Source: Afipia sp049747295
GTDB lineage: Bacteria > Pseudomonadota > Alphaproteobacteria > Rhizobiales > Xanthobacteraceae
Assembly: GCF_049747295.1 (NCBI RefSeq)
Contig: NZ_JBMHJM010000002.1
Coordinates: 62,001-126,000, forward strand
Direction of reading: 5' to 3'
Length of the DNA stretch: 64,000 nt
Made by a program: the position numbers and the translations under genes
Notes under the pieces: model-generated
The model's database searches: none
Seen by the model: only the letters and a program-made list of their open reading frames with translations
What the model was told of the DNA's origin: nothing
In this document: in pieces, positions 47,829 to 56,699 of the stretch
Numbering within the stretch: position 1 is the stretch's first letter
How the letters are laid out: every line of letters begins with the position of its first letter

Positions 47829-50033
47829 TCAACGCCGCACGATGATCGAATGACTCGACATAATGAACGCACGGCTTCCCTCACCGACCTCCAGAACTGC
47901 GAGCCTGTACTCTCCATCGGGTATGTCGCGAGCGAGAAATGAAAGTTGGAAGCCAAAGTAGCAGTCTTTGCTTTCTGCCCTCATGTATTCCTTGACATCG
48001 AGGCGCTCGTGCCAGTCCACGATCAAGCAGTAACTATTCTGATCCTGCTTTTCAGGGTTCGAGGAGACTAGGATCAGGAAGCCCATCCTCTGCCTGCCTG
48101 CCTCAAAGCCGCCGCCTGGGCAGACCCATCCTCGCACGAGAATACCCGATCGCGGGTCGACCACCACGCGTTCGCCCGTTTGAGAGTTTATGTTCTCAAT
48201 GACAAGCAAGGACCCCGCCAGGTTCTCAGATGCACCTTCCATTTCCGCGGGAATCCCATTTCTCGTATGCTGCAAGCCCGAATAGACCATCTCCGATCGA
48301 TGAAGATTGGCGAGCAGTTCGACGTGCGTGGTTGTTTCCTTCATCGCCTGCTCAAGCTCCTGCCGGCTCAGGCAGTCGAGCAGCTCCGGATTCGAGCGCA
48401 CCTGGATCGAGATCGGCTCGGACGAAGCCACCCTTCTCACCGCTTCGAGAAATGCGCGTCCGTATCGCGAATCCGGCTCCAGATGAGCCCCCTCGGCCCA
48501 TTCATTCCAGGAATTGATGAAAACGATCGGCTCTGCAAATGCGCTGTTTCGCGCTCGGCGGGTTGCATCCCGCAGCCACACTTCGAACGCCTCCGGGCTC
48601 GACCTGTTGAAGACGTGCCCTCTCGATCCCTTGCGAGGCGTATTGTCCCAGCGCGGCATAACGGCTGGAAAATACGGAAAATCATATGTCTTTCCCAACG
48701 ACGAACGCACCGCATCAACGTAGTCGTAGACCTTTCCCGTAAAGGCGGCCGGAGCTTCCATATCCGAGAGCGGCAGCTCCATCGTCGAGACGGTATGCGG
48801 AGGAAATTCCACCGCAGCATCGCAGCTCACATCTCGCGGATCAAATTCGCCGAACGTCATGGCGTTGCAGATCAGAATCTCCCCAATCCCCAACTCCATT
48901 GCCCGCGCGCGCCAGACCTCGAACAGGCGCTGCTTATCAGGCAATAATGACGGCCGATAGATGAGTATGATCTTGCGGCCATCCACCGTGATATAGCGCT
49001 CGTCGAGCAAGAGCTCCGCCATGTCATCGATAAAACGAACATCGTCCTCCAGAGAATGGCTTTGCCCGAGCAGAAGCTCGGCATCCGAGCCATCCCAACG
49101 ACGTGACCAGTTCTCGTTCGCCCAGCAGATGCAGAACGGCAAATTCGGTTCGCCATCTTCCAGAAGGAGTTCCAGCGGCCTTTCAAGAAGTCTGCGCCCT
49201 TGAAACCAATAGACATAGTAGCAGAAGCCGTGGATGCCGTAGCGGCGCGCCAGATCGGCCTGTTGCCGACGGGTCTCCGTCAATCTCGCATCATAAAAGC
49301 CGAGATCTGCCGGCAGCCAGGGAGATTGATGCGCCGGAAATTGAGGACGCATGCGGGAGACGTTCGTCCACTCGGTGAAACCAGGCCCCCACCATCTGTC
49401 GTTTTCCGCGAACGAATGAAACTGAGGAAGATAGAAGCAAACATTGCGCACCTGTTTGTCGGCCGGATCCGCAGGCGGCGCAACAACCCCGTTGTTATTC
49501 GGAATCAGAAGGTCGCTGTAATCGGTGCTGGAAAATCCCAAGGCAACGATCACTTCGTCGGGCGCGAGATTATCGAAGAGCGGAATCTCGAAGTATTCCC
49601 CATCGTCCAGGCTGACGCGAAGATAGAGCTGTGGCTGATCGCCGTCCGCCAGCGTGTTTCTGAGAGCCCGTGCCAGGCGCCGGCGGGCTCCCGGATTCGC
49701 CAGATCGATACGGAAGCCGGGGCGACCAATCGCCTTGCGCGAACCAATCCCCGCGGGAGCCGCGCGGCCCGTTCTCGCCTCTTCGATCGCGTGAGAACCG
49801 ACAAAGAGAGAAAGGTTAACAGATGCGGCAGGCGACCGGCCATCGACGATCCAACCCGAGATTTGCCGGCCGGAATACTCGAGTATCGCGCCGCGCAAAC
49901 GGGCACCCGATTCCAGATCGCTCAAATCGGGATCAAGGAACAGGCTTTGGAGATTGTCCTCCTGTGCAAGGGGACTGGTGACAGGTTGCGCGTCCTTCGC
50001 ATCCTTGACGCTGCGTTCAACATTCTTATTCAT
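47829..50033 (-). CDS. WbsX-type glycosyltransferase-like protein (GH99-like domain), 734 aa
   Basis: From about residue 200 the WbsX signature appears: VCFYLPQFHSFAENDRWWG, GFTEWTNV, YGIHGFCYYVYWF, PFCICWANENWSRRWDG and FINSWNEWAEGAHLEPD. This domain occurs in many O-antigen and protein-glycosylation loci and is related to GH99 glycosidases, with unproved activity. Residues 1-190 and 560-734 are extra beta-rich modules. ATG 50033 is chosen over a GTG at 50051. It sits 34 bp after the Sel1 gene. Confidence 0.88.
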   Translation of the reverse strand: MNKNVERSVKDAKDAQPVTSPLAQEDNLQSLFLDPDLSDLESGARLRGAILEYSGRQISGWIVDGRSPAASVNLSLFVGSHAIEEARTGRAAPAGIGSRKAIGRPGFRIDLANPGARRRLARALRNTLADGDQPQLYLRVSLDDGEYFEIPLFDNLAPDEVIVALGFSSTDYSDLLIPNNNGVVAPPADPADKQVRNVCFYLPQFHSFAENDRWWGPGFTEWTNVSRMRPQFPAHQSPWLPADLGFYDARLTETRRQQADLARRYGIHGFCYYVYWFQGRRLLERPLELLLEDGEPNLPFCICWANENWSRRWDGSDAELLLGQSHSLEDDVRFIDDMAELLLDERYITVDGRKIILIYRPSLLPDKQRLFEVWRARAMELGIGEILICNAMTFGEFDPRDVSCDAAVEFPPHTVSTMELPLSDMEAPAAFTGKVYDYVDAVRSSLGKTYDFPYFPAVMPRWDNTPRKGSRGHVFNRSSPEAFEVWLRDATRRARNSAFAEPIVFINSWNEWAEGAHLEPDSRYGRAFLEAVRRVASSEPISIQVRSNPELLDCLSRQELEQAMKETTTHVELLANLHRSEMVYSGLQHTRNGIPAEMEGASENLAGSLLVIENINSQTGERVVVDPRSGILVRGWVCPGGGFEAGRQRMGFLILVSSNPEKQDQNSYCLIVDWHERLDVKEYMRAESKDCYFGFQLSFLARDIPDGEYRLAVLEVGEGSRAFIMSSHSIIVRR

Positions 50034-50067
50034 TGCGCCCCGATCTCCCACTCGCCCTCAAACAAAC

Positions 50068-52113
50068 TCAACTATCGACCGGCGTTACGCCGATCGCGCT
50101 CAGCCGCCGCGTGGCACCTTCATTATTTTGCCGCGCGGCCTGCTGATACCAGTGCACCGCCGTGTCCCTGTCTTGTGCAATGCCGAGGCCCGACATCAAC
50201 GCATCTCCCAGCGCAAGCTGTGCTTCCGCCATGCCTTGCTCCGCCGCTTTCTGAAACCATTCGGCGGCCTTCTTCGGATCGGCCTCGCATCCCTGCCCTT
50301 TTCCGAGCATCACCGCGAGATTGTACTGCGCCACCGTATGCCCCTGCTGCGCGGCGGCCTCGTACCAGCTCACGCCTTGAGCGAGATCCCCGGCCACGCC
50401 GGTACCGACGCAATACATCACCGCAAGCTGGAACTGCGCGCCCGCATGGCCTGCGCGCGCGGCCGTCGTCATCCATGAGACCGCCGCTTTCGCATCGCTC
50501 ACGGTGCTGTTCGGATCGAGATACAGAAGCGCCAGTGTGTACTGGGCTTCGACATGACCGGCAGTGGCCGCGGATGTGAACCATGGGACAGCAGCTTGCG
50601 CGTCCGCAGCCTCGCCGCCGAACCTGCCCATCCGCAACGCACCGAGCTGGAATGCGGCCGGCGCGTGTCCGGCTTCCGCAGCTTCAGTCAACAGCGATCG
50701 CACCTGCTCAAGCTGCTCCGTCGAACCATCCTGATGGAGTAGAAAAAGCGCGTAAGCCGTCTTGGCGTTAGGATCGCCGCCGACAGCGGCCTTGCTCAGC
50801 CATTCCCCTGCTAGCTTGTGATCACGCGGAACACCGTTGCCTGCCGAATAGAGCCTCCCGAGTTGCACCTGCGCGGCGCTGATGCCGCCTTCGGAGGCAC
50901 GCTCGAACCATTTGATCGCGGTCTCTACGTTGCGTTCGACCCCCGAGCCGTTGAGATAAAGGACGGCGATGTTGAACGCGGCGGTCGCGTGGCCGCTCTC
51001 GGCCGCGCGTTCGAACCATTTCGCAGCTTGACGGATATTCGGACCGACACCTGTGCCAGTTGCATAGAAGCGGCCCATGAAGAATTGCGCCTGTATATCG
51101 CCCCGCTCGGCGGCCTTCTCGTACCAGACCGCCGCTTCCCGCAGATCGGGCTCGGAGCCCGCGCCATGCGAATAGAACGCCGCCAACGCCTGGATGGCCG
51201 GGAGGTAGTCCTTGCGCGCAGCCTTGCGCAACGCCGTTTCCGCCTGGTCGATATCCTTCGCGACGCCATGGCCGTTCAGGCGCAACAGACCGATATTGTA
51301 GAGCGCGATCGGATCGTCATGCCTGGCTGCGCCCTGAAACAGCCGCGCGGCTTCGGCCGGAGCCTCGGGCATGCCCGTTCCCTTCAAGTTCATAAACGCG
51401 AGTGCAACCTGCGCTCTTACATGGTCCTGTTCGGCCGCCTTGTGATACCAGATCGCCGCCTGCTCGAAATCGACAGGAACGCCCTTGCCCTGATAGTAGA
51501 CGTCGCCAAGCGCGAATTCAGCCGGCGCACACTTCTGATCAGCCGCGGTTCGATACAATTCGCGCGCCGCCTGAAGATCTTTCTCGCAACCATGCCCCCC
51601 GCTGTACAAGTTGCCGAGAACCGTCTGCGCCTCGGCCTTGCCTCTCTCCGCCGCAGCCGATATCCACCGAAAGGCAGCATTGATATCCGGCTCAACGCTT
51701 GTCCCATGCGGGAAGACAAGGTGATGAATATTCGATGCCTTCTCGCCCAGCCGGACGGCAGAAGATTGACGCCATGTTTCAGGCCGATATTGACCGAGCG
51801 GGGCTTCATCCCCGTGAAGAAGGATCAGGCCGAGCTGGAATTGCGCGTCGGCATTGCCAAGCTGAGCCGCACGCTCGTACCAGATGACGGTATCGGGCAC
51901 GCTCCTGATGACACCCTCACCTCTCGCGTAAAGCTTCCCTATCCGAAAGCTCGCCTCGGAGACACCGGCCTCTGACGCCAACTTCCAGAGCTTGAGCGCC
52001 TCCAGATAGCGGCCGCGCTCGTACGCGTCTATTCCACGCTCAAAAGGACCGGCGTTGGAAAACGCGGAAGCTGGTCGAAACCACTCAAAAAGCGATCGCG
52101 CCGAAAGCGTCAT
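50068..52113 (-). CDS. Sel1-repeat (SLR/TPR-like) protein, 681 aa
   Basis: About fifteen Sel1-like repeats of 35-37 residues of the form A-x-x-W-x-x-x-A-A-x-x-G-x-x-x-A-x-x-x-L-G-x-x-Y-x-x-G-x-G-V fill residues 45-670. No signal peptide or membrane helix is evident, so it should be cytosolic. Sel1 repeats make superhelical scaffolds for protein binding. The gene start overlaps the HlyD-family stop by four bases and the WbsX-type gene follows, so it is embedded in the type I secretion operon. A chaperone or adaptor role for the exported protein is an inference. Confidence 0.9.
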   Translation of the reverse strand: MTLSARSLFEWFRPASAFSNAGPFERGIDAYERGRYLEALKLWKLASEAGVSEASFRIGKLYARGEGVIRSVPDTVIWYERAAQLGNADAQFQLGLILLHGDEAPLGQYRPETWRQSSAVRLGEKASNIHHLVFPHGTSVEPDINAAFRWISAAAERGKAEAQTVLGNLYSGGHGCEKDLQAARELYRTAADQKCAPAEFALGDVYYQGKGVPVDFEQAAIWYHKAAEQDHVRAQVALAFMNLKGTGMPEAPAEAARLFQGAARHDDPIALYNIGLLRLNGHGVAKDIDQAETALRKAARKDYLPAIQALAAFYSHGAGSEPDLREAAVWYEKAAERGDIQAQFFMGRFYATGTGVGPNIRQAAKWFERAAESGHATAAFNIAVLYLNGSGVERNVETAIKWFERASEGGISAAQVQLGRLYSAGNGVPRDHKLAGEWLSKAAVGGDPNAKTAYALFLLHQDGSTEQLEQVRSLLTEAAEAGHAPAAFQLGALRMGRFGGEAADAQAAVPWFTSAATAGHVEAQYTLALLYLDPNSTVSDAKAAVSWMTTAARAGHAGAQFQLAVMYCVGTGVAGDLAQGVSWYEAAAQQGHTVAQYNLAVMLGKGQGCEADPKKAAEWFQKAAEQGMAEAQLALGDALMSGLGIAQDRDTAVHWYQQAARQNNEGATRRLSAIGVTPVDS

Positions 52114-53459
52114 GGCTCACGCATGGCCTCTCGCATGCCCTTGATCATTCCGCCAAGCAGATACATCGCAACGGATCGCGTGCCGACATTGATGTCCCCC
52201 TGAAGGGTCATGCCTGGAATGAGGCGAAAATTCCCCGGGACATCCTTGAAGTTGGACGCGTCCACCGAGCACCGCGCCTTGTAGTAAGTGTAATCGAGCG
52301 GCTTGCCATCCTCATCCGTTGTGAACGCGCCCTCGCTGATCCAGCGCACTTTCCCGCTCGCCGTGCCGTGCTCTGCCGCATTGAAAGCATCAACCTTCAT
52401 GGTGCAGGGGTCGCCAGCGCGGATAAACCCGATATCCCGTGAGGAGATCTTGATTTCCGCCTCAAGCTTGGTGTCGATCGGCATCAGCGTGATGAAGGGA
52501 TCACCTGGCTTAAGGACCGAACCGACCGAGAGCCTTGCCATGGTCAGCACCACTGAAGGTTCGGCCGCGGTCCATCGCACGAGGTCCTGGTGCTTGAGCG
52601 CCTTTTCGTAGGATGCTTTCGCCTCATCGAGCTTGTTGCGCGTGGCCACGAGATCCTGACTCAATTGCGCAAACCACTGTTGCTTGAAAGCGTCACGATC
52701 GGAAATGATCGATCCCAAAGTATTCTTCGCTTCGATCAGGCTGTTGTGGGTATTCTCCAATGTCCGCAACAATTCCAGCCGGGTATCCTGGGAAATGTAC
52801 ATGTTGAGTTGCGAGCCCGTGCCATGCTCCGCAAGCGTCGTGCGCATCGCCTCGATCTTCTGAAGAATCTCATCGCGTTGCCGATATTTGGCATCATCAC
52901 CTCGCAGCTTCTCGATCGTGGCCTGCGTCTGTTTGATTTTTGATTCGAAGCTGTTGAGCTGGGCGGTATATTGCGCCATCCTCTGATCGTAGAGCGCCTT
53001 CTGCAGAGCAGCGTATTTCTGAAAGTCGGGATCTGACTTGTCGGCAAATACGAGCGAATGCTGTGCCAATTCAGCCTCGTCGCGTGCCACCTGTGTCTCG
53101 AGACTCGCGATCTGCAACTTCGCCTGCGTCAAGTCGGCCGACGTAAACGTGGCGTCGAGCGTGGCGAGCAACTGCCCGGGCTGCACCTGCTCACCCTCGC
53201 GGACATCGATCGTCTTGATGATCGACGGATCCAGCGCCTGCAAAACGCTGATCTGACCGGCCGGAACGATCTTGCCGCTGAGGCTGGTGATCACGCGATC
53301 AACCTGCGTCAAGCACAGAACCGCGACGATCGAGACCAGGAACGCGGAAAGCACAAACAGGGTTGCGCGCGCAACCAGAGGCTCGGCCTCCTCGCGGATT
53401 GCGTCGGTTTCCGATTGGAATTGGCGAACGGTAGCGAGCGAAGCCTGATTAGGAGACAA
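52110..53459 (-). CDS. HlyD-family type I secretion membrane fusion protein, 449 aa
   Basis: One membrane helix at about 30-50 (RATLFVLSAFLVSIVAVLC), a long coiled coil with periodic Gln/Glu/Lys (residues 120-300), and the lipoyl/barrel part with GDPCTMKVDAFNAAEHGT, then RLIPGMTLQGDINVGTRSV, the usual HlyD ending. It bridges the ABC exporter and an outer-membrane TolC-like channel. It begins with TTG (GGAG eight bases upstream) inside the end of the exporter gene. No TolC-like gene is seen nearby. Confidence 0.92.
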   Translation of the reverse strand: MSPNQASLATVRQFQSETDAIREEAEPLVARATLFVLSAFLVSIVAVLCLTQVDRVITSLSGKIVPAGQISVLQALDPSIIKTIDVREGEQVQPGQLLATLDATFTSADLTQAKLQIASLETQVARDEAELAQHSLVFADKSDPDFQKYAALQKALYDQRMAQYTAQLNSFESKIKQTQATIEKLRGDDAKYRQRDEILQKIEAMRTTLAEHGTGSQLNMYISQDTRLELLRTLENTHNSLIEAKNTLGSIISDRDAFKQQWFAQLSQDLVATRNKLDEAKASYEKALKHQDLVRWTAAEPSVVLTMARLSVGSVLKPGDPFITLMPIDTKLEAEIKISSRDIGFIRAGDPCTMKVDAFNAAEHGTASGKVRWISEGAFTTDEDGKPLDYTYYKARCSVDASNFKDVPGNFRLIPGMTLQGDINVGTRSVAMYLLGGMIKGMREAMREP

Positions 53460-55683
53460 GAGTCGGACTCCGGAAATTTGGTTTGTCCGTGCGAGCCGCT
53501 GGCGTCAGATGCGTATTCTGCTGGTACCAAAGCGAGCTATAGATATCGTTCCGCTCCAACAAGTCCTCATGCCGCCCGATATCGTCGACCACCCCGCGAT
53601 TGAGCACGAGAATGGCGTCCGCATCCGTCAGCGACGAAAGCCGGTGCGAGATAATGATCATCGCCCGGCCATTCGCGATCCGCGTAAGGTTGGCGTTCAC
53701 GATGGCCTCGCTATCGGCATCGAGCGCGCTCGTTGCCTCGTCAAGAATGAGGATCGGCGGATCGACGATCAGCGCACGTGCGATCGCAAGCCGCTGCCGC
53801 TGTCCTCCGGAGAGATTGGGCGATCCTTCATAGACATAGGTTTCGTAGCCGCGCGGCAGCCTGTCGATGAATTCCTCAGCACCCGCCAGCCGCGCCGCCT
53901 TGACGACATCGTCAAAGGTCGCATCCGGCTTTGCTGCACTGATATTTTCACGAATCGTCCCGCTGAAGAGAAAGTTCTCCTGCAGCACGACGCCCACACT
54001 CCGCCGCAGGTGATCGACGTCGTATTCGCGAACGTCGATTCCGTCGATCTTGATCAGACCTTCATAATCCGAATGCAATCTCTGCAAGAGCCGCGTGATG
54101 GTGGTCTTGCCGGAGCCACTCTTACCCATGACGCCAAGCGTGGTCCCTCTGGATACTTCGAACGAAACGCCTCTCAGCGCCGGCGAGACCGCGCCCTTGT
54201 ATTTGAAGGTGACGCCGGAAAACTCCACTTTGCCTTCGACCGGCGAGCGGACGCCGTGTCCGGAACGCCCCTCTTCGGCAGGCTGATTCACCAGTTTTCC
54301 GACCGTGGCGACCGCACTGCGCGCTTCGTCGTATTGATTGATCAGCTGAGCCATCTGCATCAACGGACCCGACACACGCTGCGACAACAACAGGAAGGCA
54401 AACAGCGCTCCGATATAGACGGGATCATTGCTTTGAAGCGCGAGAAAGACGCCGATCGCAAACGATCCGCTCACCGCCAGCCGTTCCAGCGGCCGCACCA
54501 CCACCTGGATCGCGTTTCCGGTCATCCCTTCCGCGAGCCGGGCCTTGGCGACACGCGCGACCAGTACGTCCCACTTGTGACGCTGTCGCGCGTCGAGCGC
54601 CAGCGATTTCACCGTCCGGATGCCATTGAGCGTTTGAACCAGGAACGCGCCTTGGTCCCCTTCCGCAACAAGGACGGCGTTTGACGCCTTGCGGTACGTC
54701 GGCAACATCAGGACAAGCCACCCGACGATCAATCCGGACAGCCCGAGGACCACGAATGTCATGATCGGGCTGAAGAAGAACATGACCGGCAGGAAGAAGA
54801 TCAGTGTTGTTGAATCCAGAACCGTGCCGAACAACTGTCCCATCAGAAACATGCGGATGCGAAACACTTCGCGAATGTCACGCGCGACGAGACCTACGGC
54901 CGTCTGTTCGAAATAGTCGATGGGAAGATTGAGGACCTTTTCAAAGACGTAGGTGGACAGCTTCACGTCGAGCCTGGTCGTCAGGCGATGAACCAGGAGC
55001 TGCCTCAGGAACGAGAATGCCGCCTCGAAGGCGATGATGATCACCATCGATATGCACAGCACATAGAAAGTGTTGTACGCTTGATAGAAGATCACTTTGT
55101 CCAACACCAGGCGCCAGAACATGATGGGCGCCAGGCCAAGAAAACCGAGGATCAGCGCAGAGATCGCAACGTCCCGAACGATGCGGCGCTCTCGGAACAT
55201 TAATGCGGTCACGAGGCCGAAGCTGAACGGCTGCGATTCGTCCGAGATTTCGTAGCTGCGCTTGGCAAGAACGACATCTCCGGACCAGATGTCTTCGAAG
55301 CGCGGCCGGTCGATCACGAGCAGCGCATCTTCCGCCGCATTCGGATCCCGGAGCATGATGCGAGTGTTGTTAGCGTCCCCGTCGACGCGAAGCAACACCA
55401 TGTAGCTTCCATTACGCAGGCAAACGATGGCCGGGAGTGCTTTTTTCAGCTGCGAAAGACCGTCCCAATCGAGCTTGACGAGTTTCGACCGCATGCCGGA
55501 CTTCTCGGCGCAGCGAACGAGTTGATCAAGCGTCACCTCCTGATCGGTGAGAAGGTTATCCTTGATAAGTTGCGTCGAGGTGAGATGCAGCCCGTGCTGT
55601 CGCGCAACGATGATCAGGGACTCGAGCCCGGACGGCGGCACTGGATCAACATAGGTGTTTTCGGCGGCAGCTTGGACAGTCAT
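53449..55683 (-). CDS. Type I secretion ABC exporter (permease-ATPase) with C39-like domain, 744 aa
   Basis: Residues 18-140 form a C39-like domain whose catalytic Cys and His are missing (LESLIIVARQHG, SYMVLLRV), as in HlyB-type exporters that only bind the substrate. Six membrane helices follow (165-455). The ATPase has Walker A GKSGSGKTT, the signature LSGGQRQRLAIARAL and Walker B ILILDEATSALD, with the switch His in IIISHRLSSL. This is the energy unit for RTX protein export; the RTX gene lies 2 kb away. Overlaps the adaptor gene. Confidence 0.94.
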   Translation of the reverse strand: MTVQAAAENTYVDPVPPSGLESLIIVARQHGLHLTSTQLIKDNLLTDQEVTLDQLVRCAEKSGMRSKLVKLDWDGLSQLKKALPAIVCLRNGSYMVLLRVDGDANNTRIMLRDPNAAEDALLVIDRPRFEDIWSGDVVLAKRSYEISDESQPFSFGLVTALMFRERRIVRDVAISALILGFLGLAPIMFWRLVLDKVIFYQAYNTFYVLCISMVIIIAFEAAFSFLRQLLVHRLTTRLDVKLSTYVFEKVLNLPIDYFEQTAVGLVARDIREVFRIRMFLMGQLFGTVLDSTTLIFFLPVMFFFSPIMTFVVLGLSGLIVGWLVLMLPTYRKASNAVLVAEGDQGAFLVQTLNGIRTVKSLALDARQRHKWDVLVARVAKARLAEGMTGNAIQVVVRPLERLAVSGSFAIGVFLALQSNDPVYIGALFAFLLLSQRVSGPLMQMAQLINQYDEARSAVATVGKLVNQPAEEGRSGHGVRSPVEGKVEFSGVTFKYKGAVSPALRGVSFEVSRGTTLGVMGKSGSGKTTITRLLQRLHSDYEGLIKIDGIDVREYDVDHLRRSVGVVLQENFLFSGTIRENISAAKPDATFDDVVKAARLAGAEEFIDRLPRGYETYVYEGSPNLSGGQRQRLAIARALIVDPPILILDEATSALDADSEAIVNANLTRIANGRAMIIISHRLSSLTDADAILVLNRGVVDDIGRHEDLLERNDIYSSLWYQQNTHLTPAARTDKPNFRSPTLVS

Positions 55684-55853
55684 GAAGCTCGGTCCGTCTG
55701 TTGTGATTCATCACAAATTATCGCCCAATATTCGGCGAACGATAATCCGCTTCTATTCATAACATTAGATACAACAAAAATGACGGCAACACTAACATTT
55801 AAAGTGATGAACAACATTCTGGAAGGTGTCGGCAACTGAACGAATGTCGCTCG

Positions 55854-56501
55854 CTAGACCGATGCTTCCTGAAAATTAAAACCCGTCTCTAACAATGTTC
55901 TCTGGATGGTCACGCCGTCGGCGTCGGGCATGAGCGCCAGCGCACAGACTTCGAAGTTTTCGGTCGTTACGGACACGGTCGCAAAGCCGGCCATCAACAG
56001 CAGATTGCCAAGCCGCTCGGTCGTAAACCCGGTGCGATGGGCCATATAGAGGTGCCCGTCCTCGATCGCGCGGGAATGACCGTAGAGCATGTCGAGCGGC
56101 CTGATCGGGCCCGCCGGAGAATTGTAGGCGACCGCGGCAATGCCATGTTCAACGATAAAATGAGCCACAGCCTCGATATCCGGACTCATGATCAAGGCAA
56201 AGCCGTCCAGTTTCAAAACCTGACGAAACTGACATAGCGTTGGAAAAACCTCATGGGCGTAGAGATGTTCAAGCACATGCGACGACCATACCCCATCGAA
56301 TGATTGCGGCTCGAAGGATCTTCCGATCTCGATGACCGAGCCCACAACGTCAGGTCCGACATGCGGATCGATATCAAAGCGCACTTCTTCCCAGCCTTGC
56401 TGGTCTACCATGCGAGCAATTCGTCGGGCTGTTCCGGGTCCGGAGCCCGCGTTAAGCAAGCGCTTGATGCTAGCCGGCAAGATCGGCTCCTGACGCCACA
56501 A
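55854..56501 (-). CDS. SAM-dependent methyltransferase, 215 aa
   Basis: Class I methyltransferase fold: LLNAGSGPGTARRIARM is motif I, FDIDPHVGPDVVG the acidic loop, and FDGVWSSHVLEHLYAHEVF the Glu-His motif before FRQVLKLDGFALIMSPDI. Methyltransferases of this type occur in surface polysaccharide loci and often cap O-chains; a methylated sugar is a plausible product. It starts at TTG 56501; no ATG is available in frame, so the start is uncertain. It is 170 bp from the exporter gene. Confidence 0.85.
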   Translation of the reverse strand: MWRQEPILPASIKRLLNAGSGPGTARRIARMVDQQGWEEVRFDIDPHVGPDVVGSVIEIGRSFEPQSFDGVWSSHVLEHLYAHEVFPTLCQFRQVLKLDGFALIMSPDIEAVAHFIVEHGIAAVAYNSPAGPIRPLDMLYGHSRAIEDGHLYMAHRTGFTTERLGNLLLMAGFATVSVTTENFEVCALALMPDADGVTIQRTLLETGFNFQEASV

Positions 56502-56649
56502 TCGGGCATATCGAACGAGGACTAAGATATTCGGAATTCAAGAACCGATTATCACTCTGTCGAATATCACTCTATCGATGTGACTTCACAAAGGCACAGA
56601 TCTCCTCTCACGCCTTCAATGCAGACAAGCCTTCAGTGCAGAAGAGAGC

Positions 56650-56676
56650 GAAAGCCCCGCTGAAAGCGGGACTTTC
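56650..56676 (-). terminator. Rho-independent terminator of the RTX gene
   Basis: The inverted repeat GAAAGTCCCGCT/AGCGGGGCTTTC (with one T-G pair) and a 3-base loop are followed on the minus strand by CTTTCGCTCTCTT. It sits 24 bp downstream of the RTX stop. Confidence 0.6.
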
Positions 56677-56699
56677 ACAATGCATGTCCGTCAGCCGAG

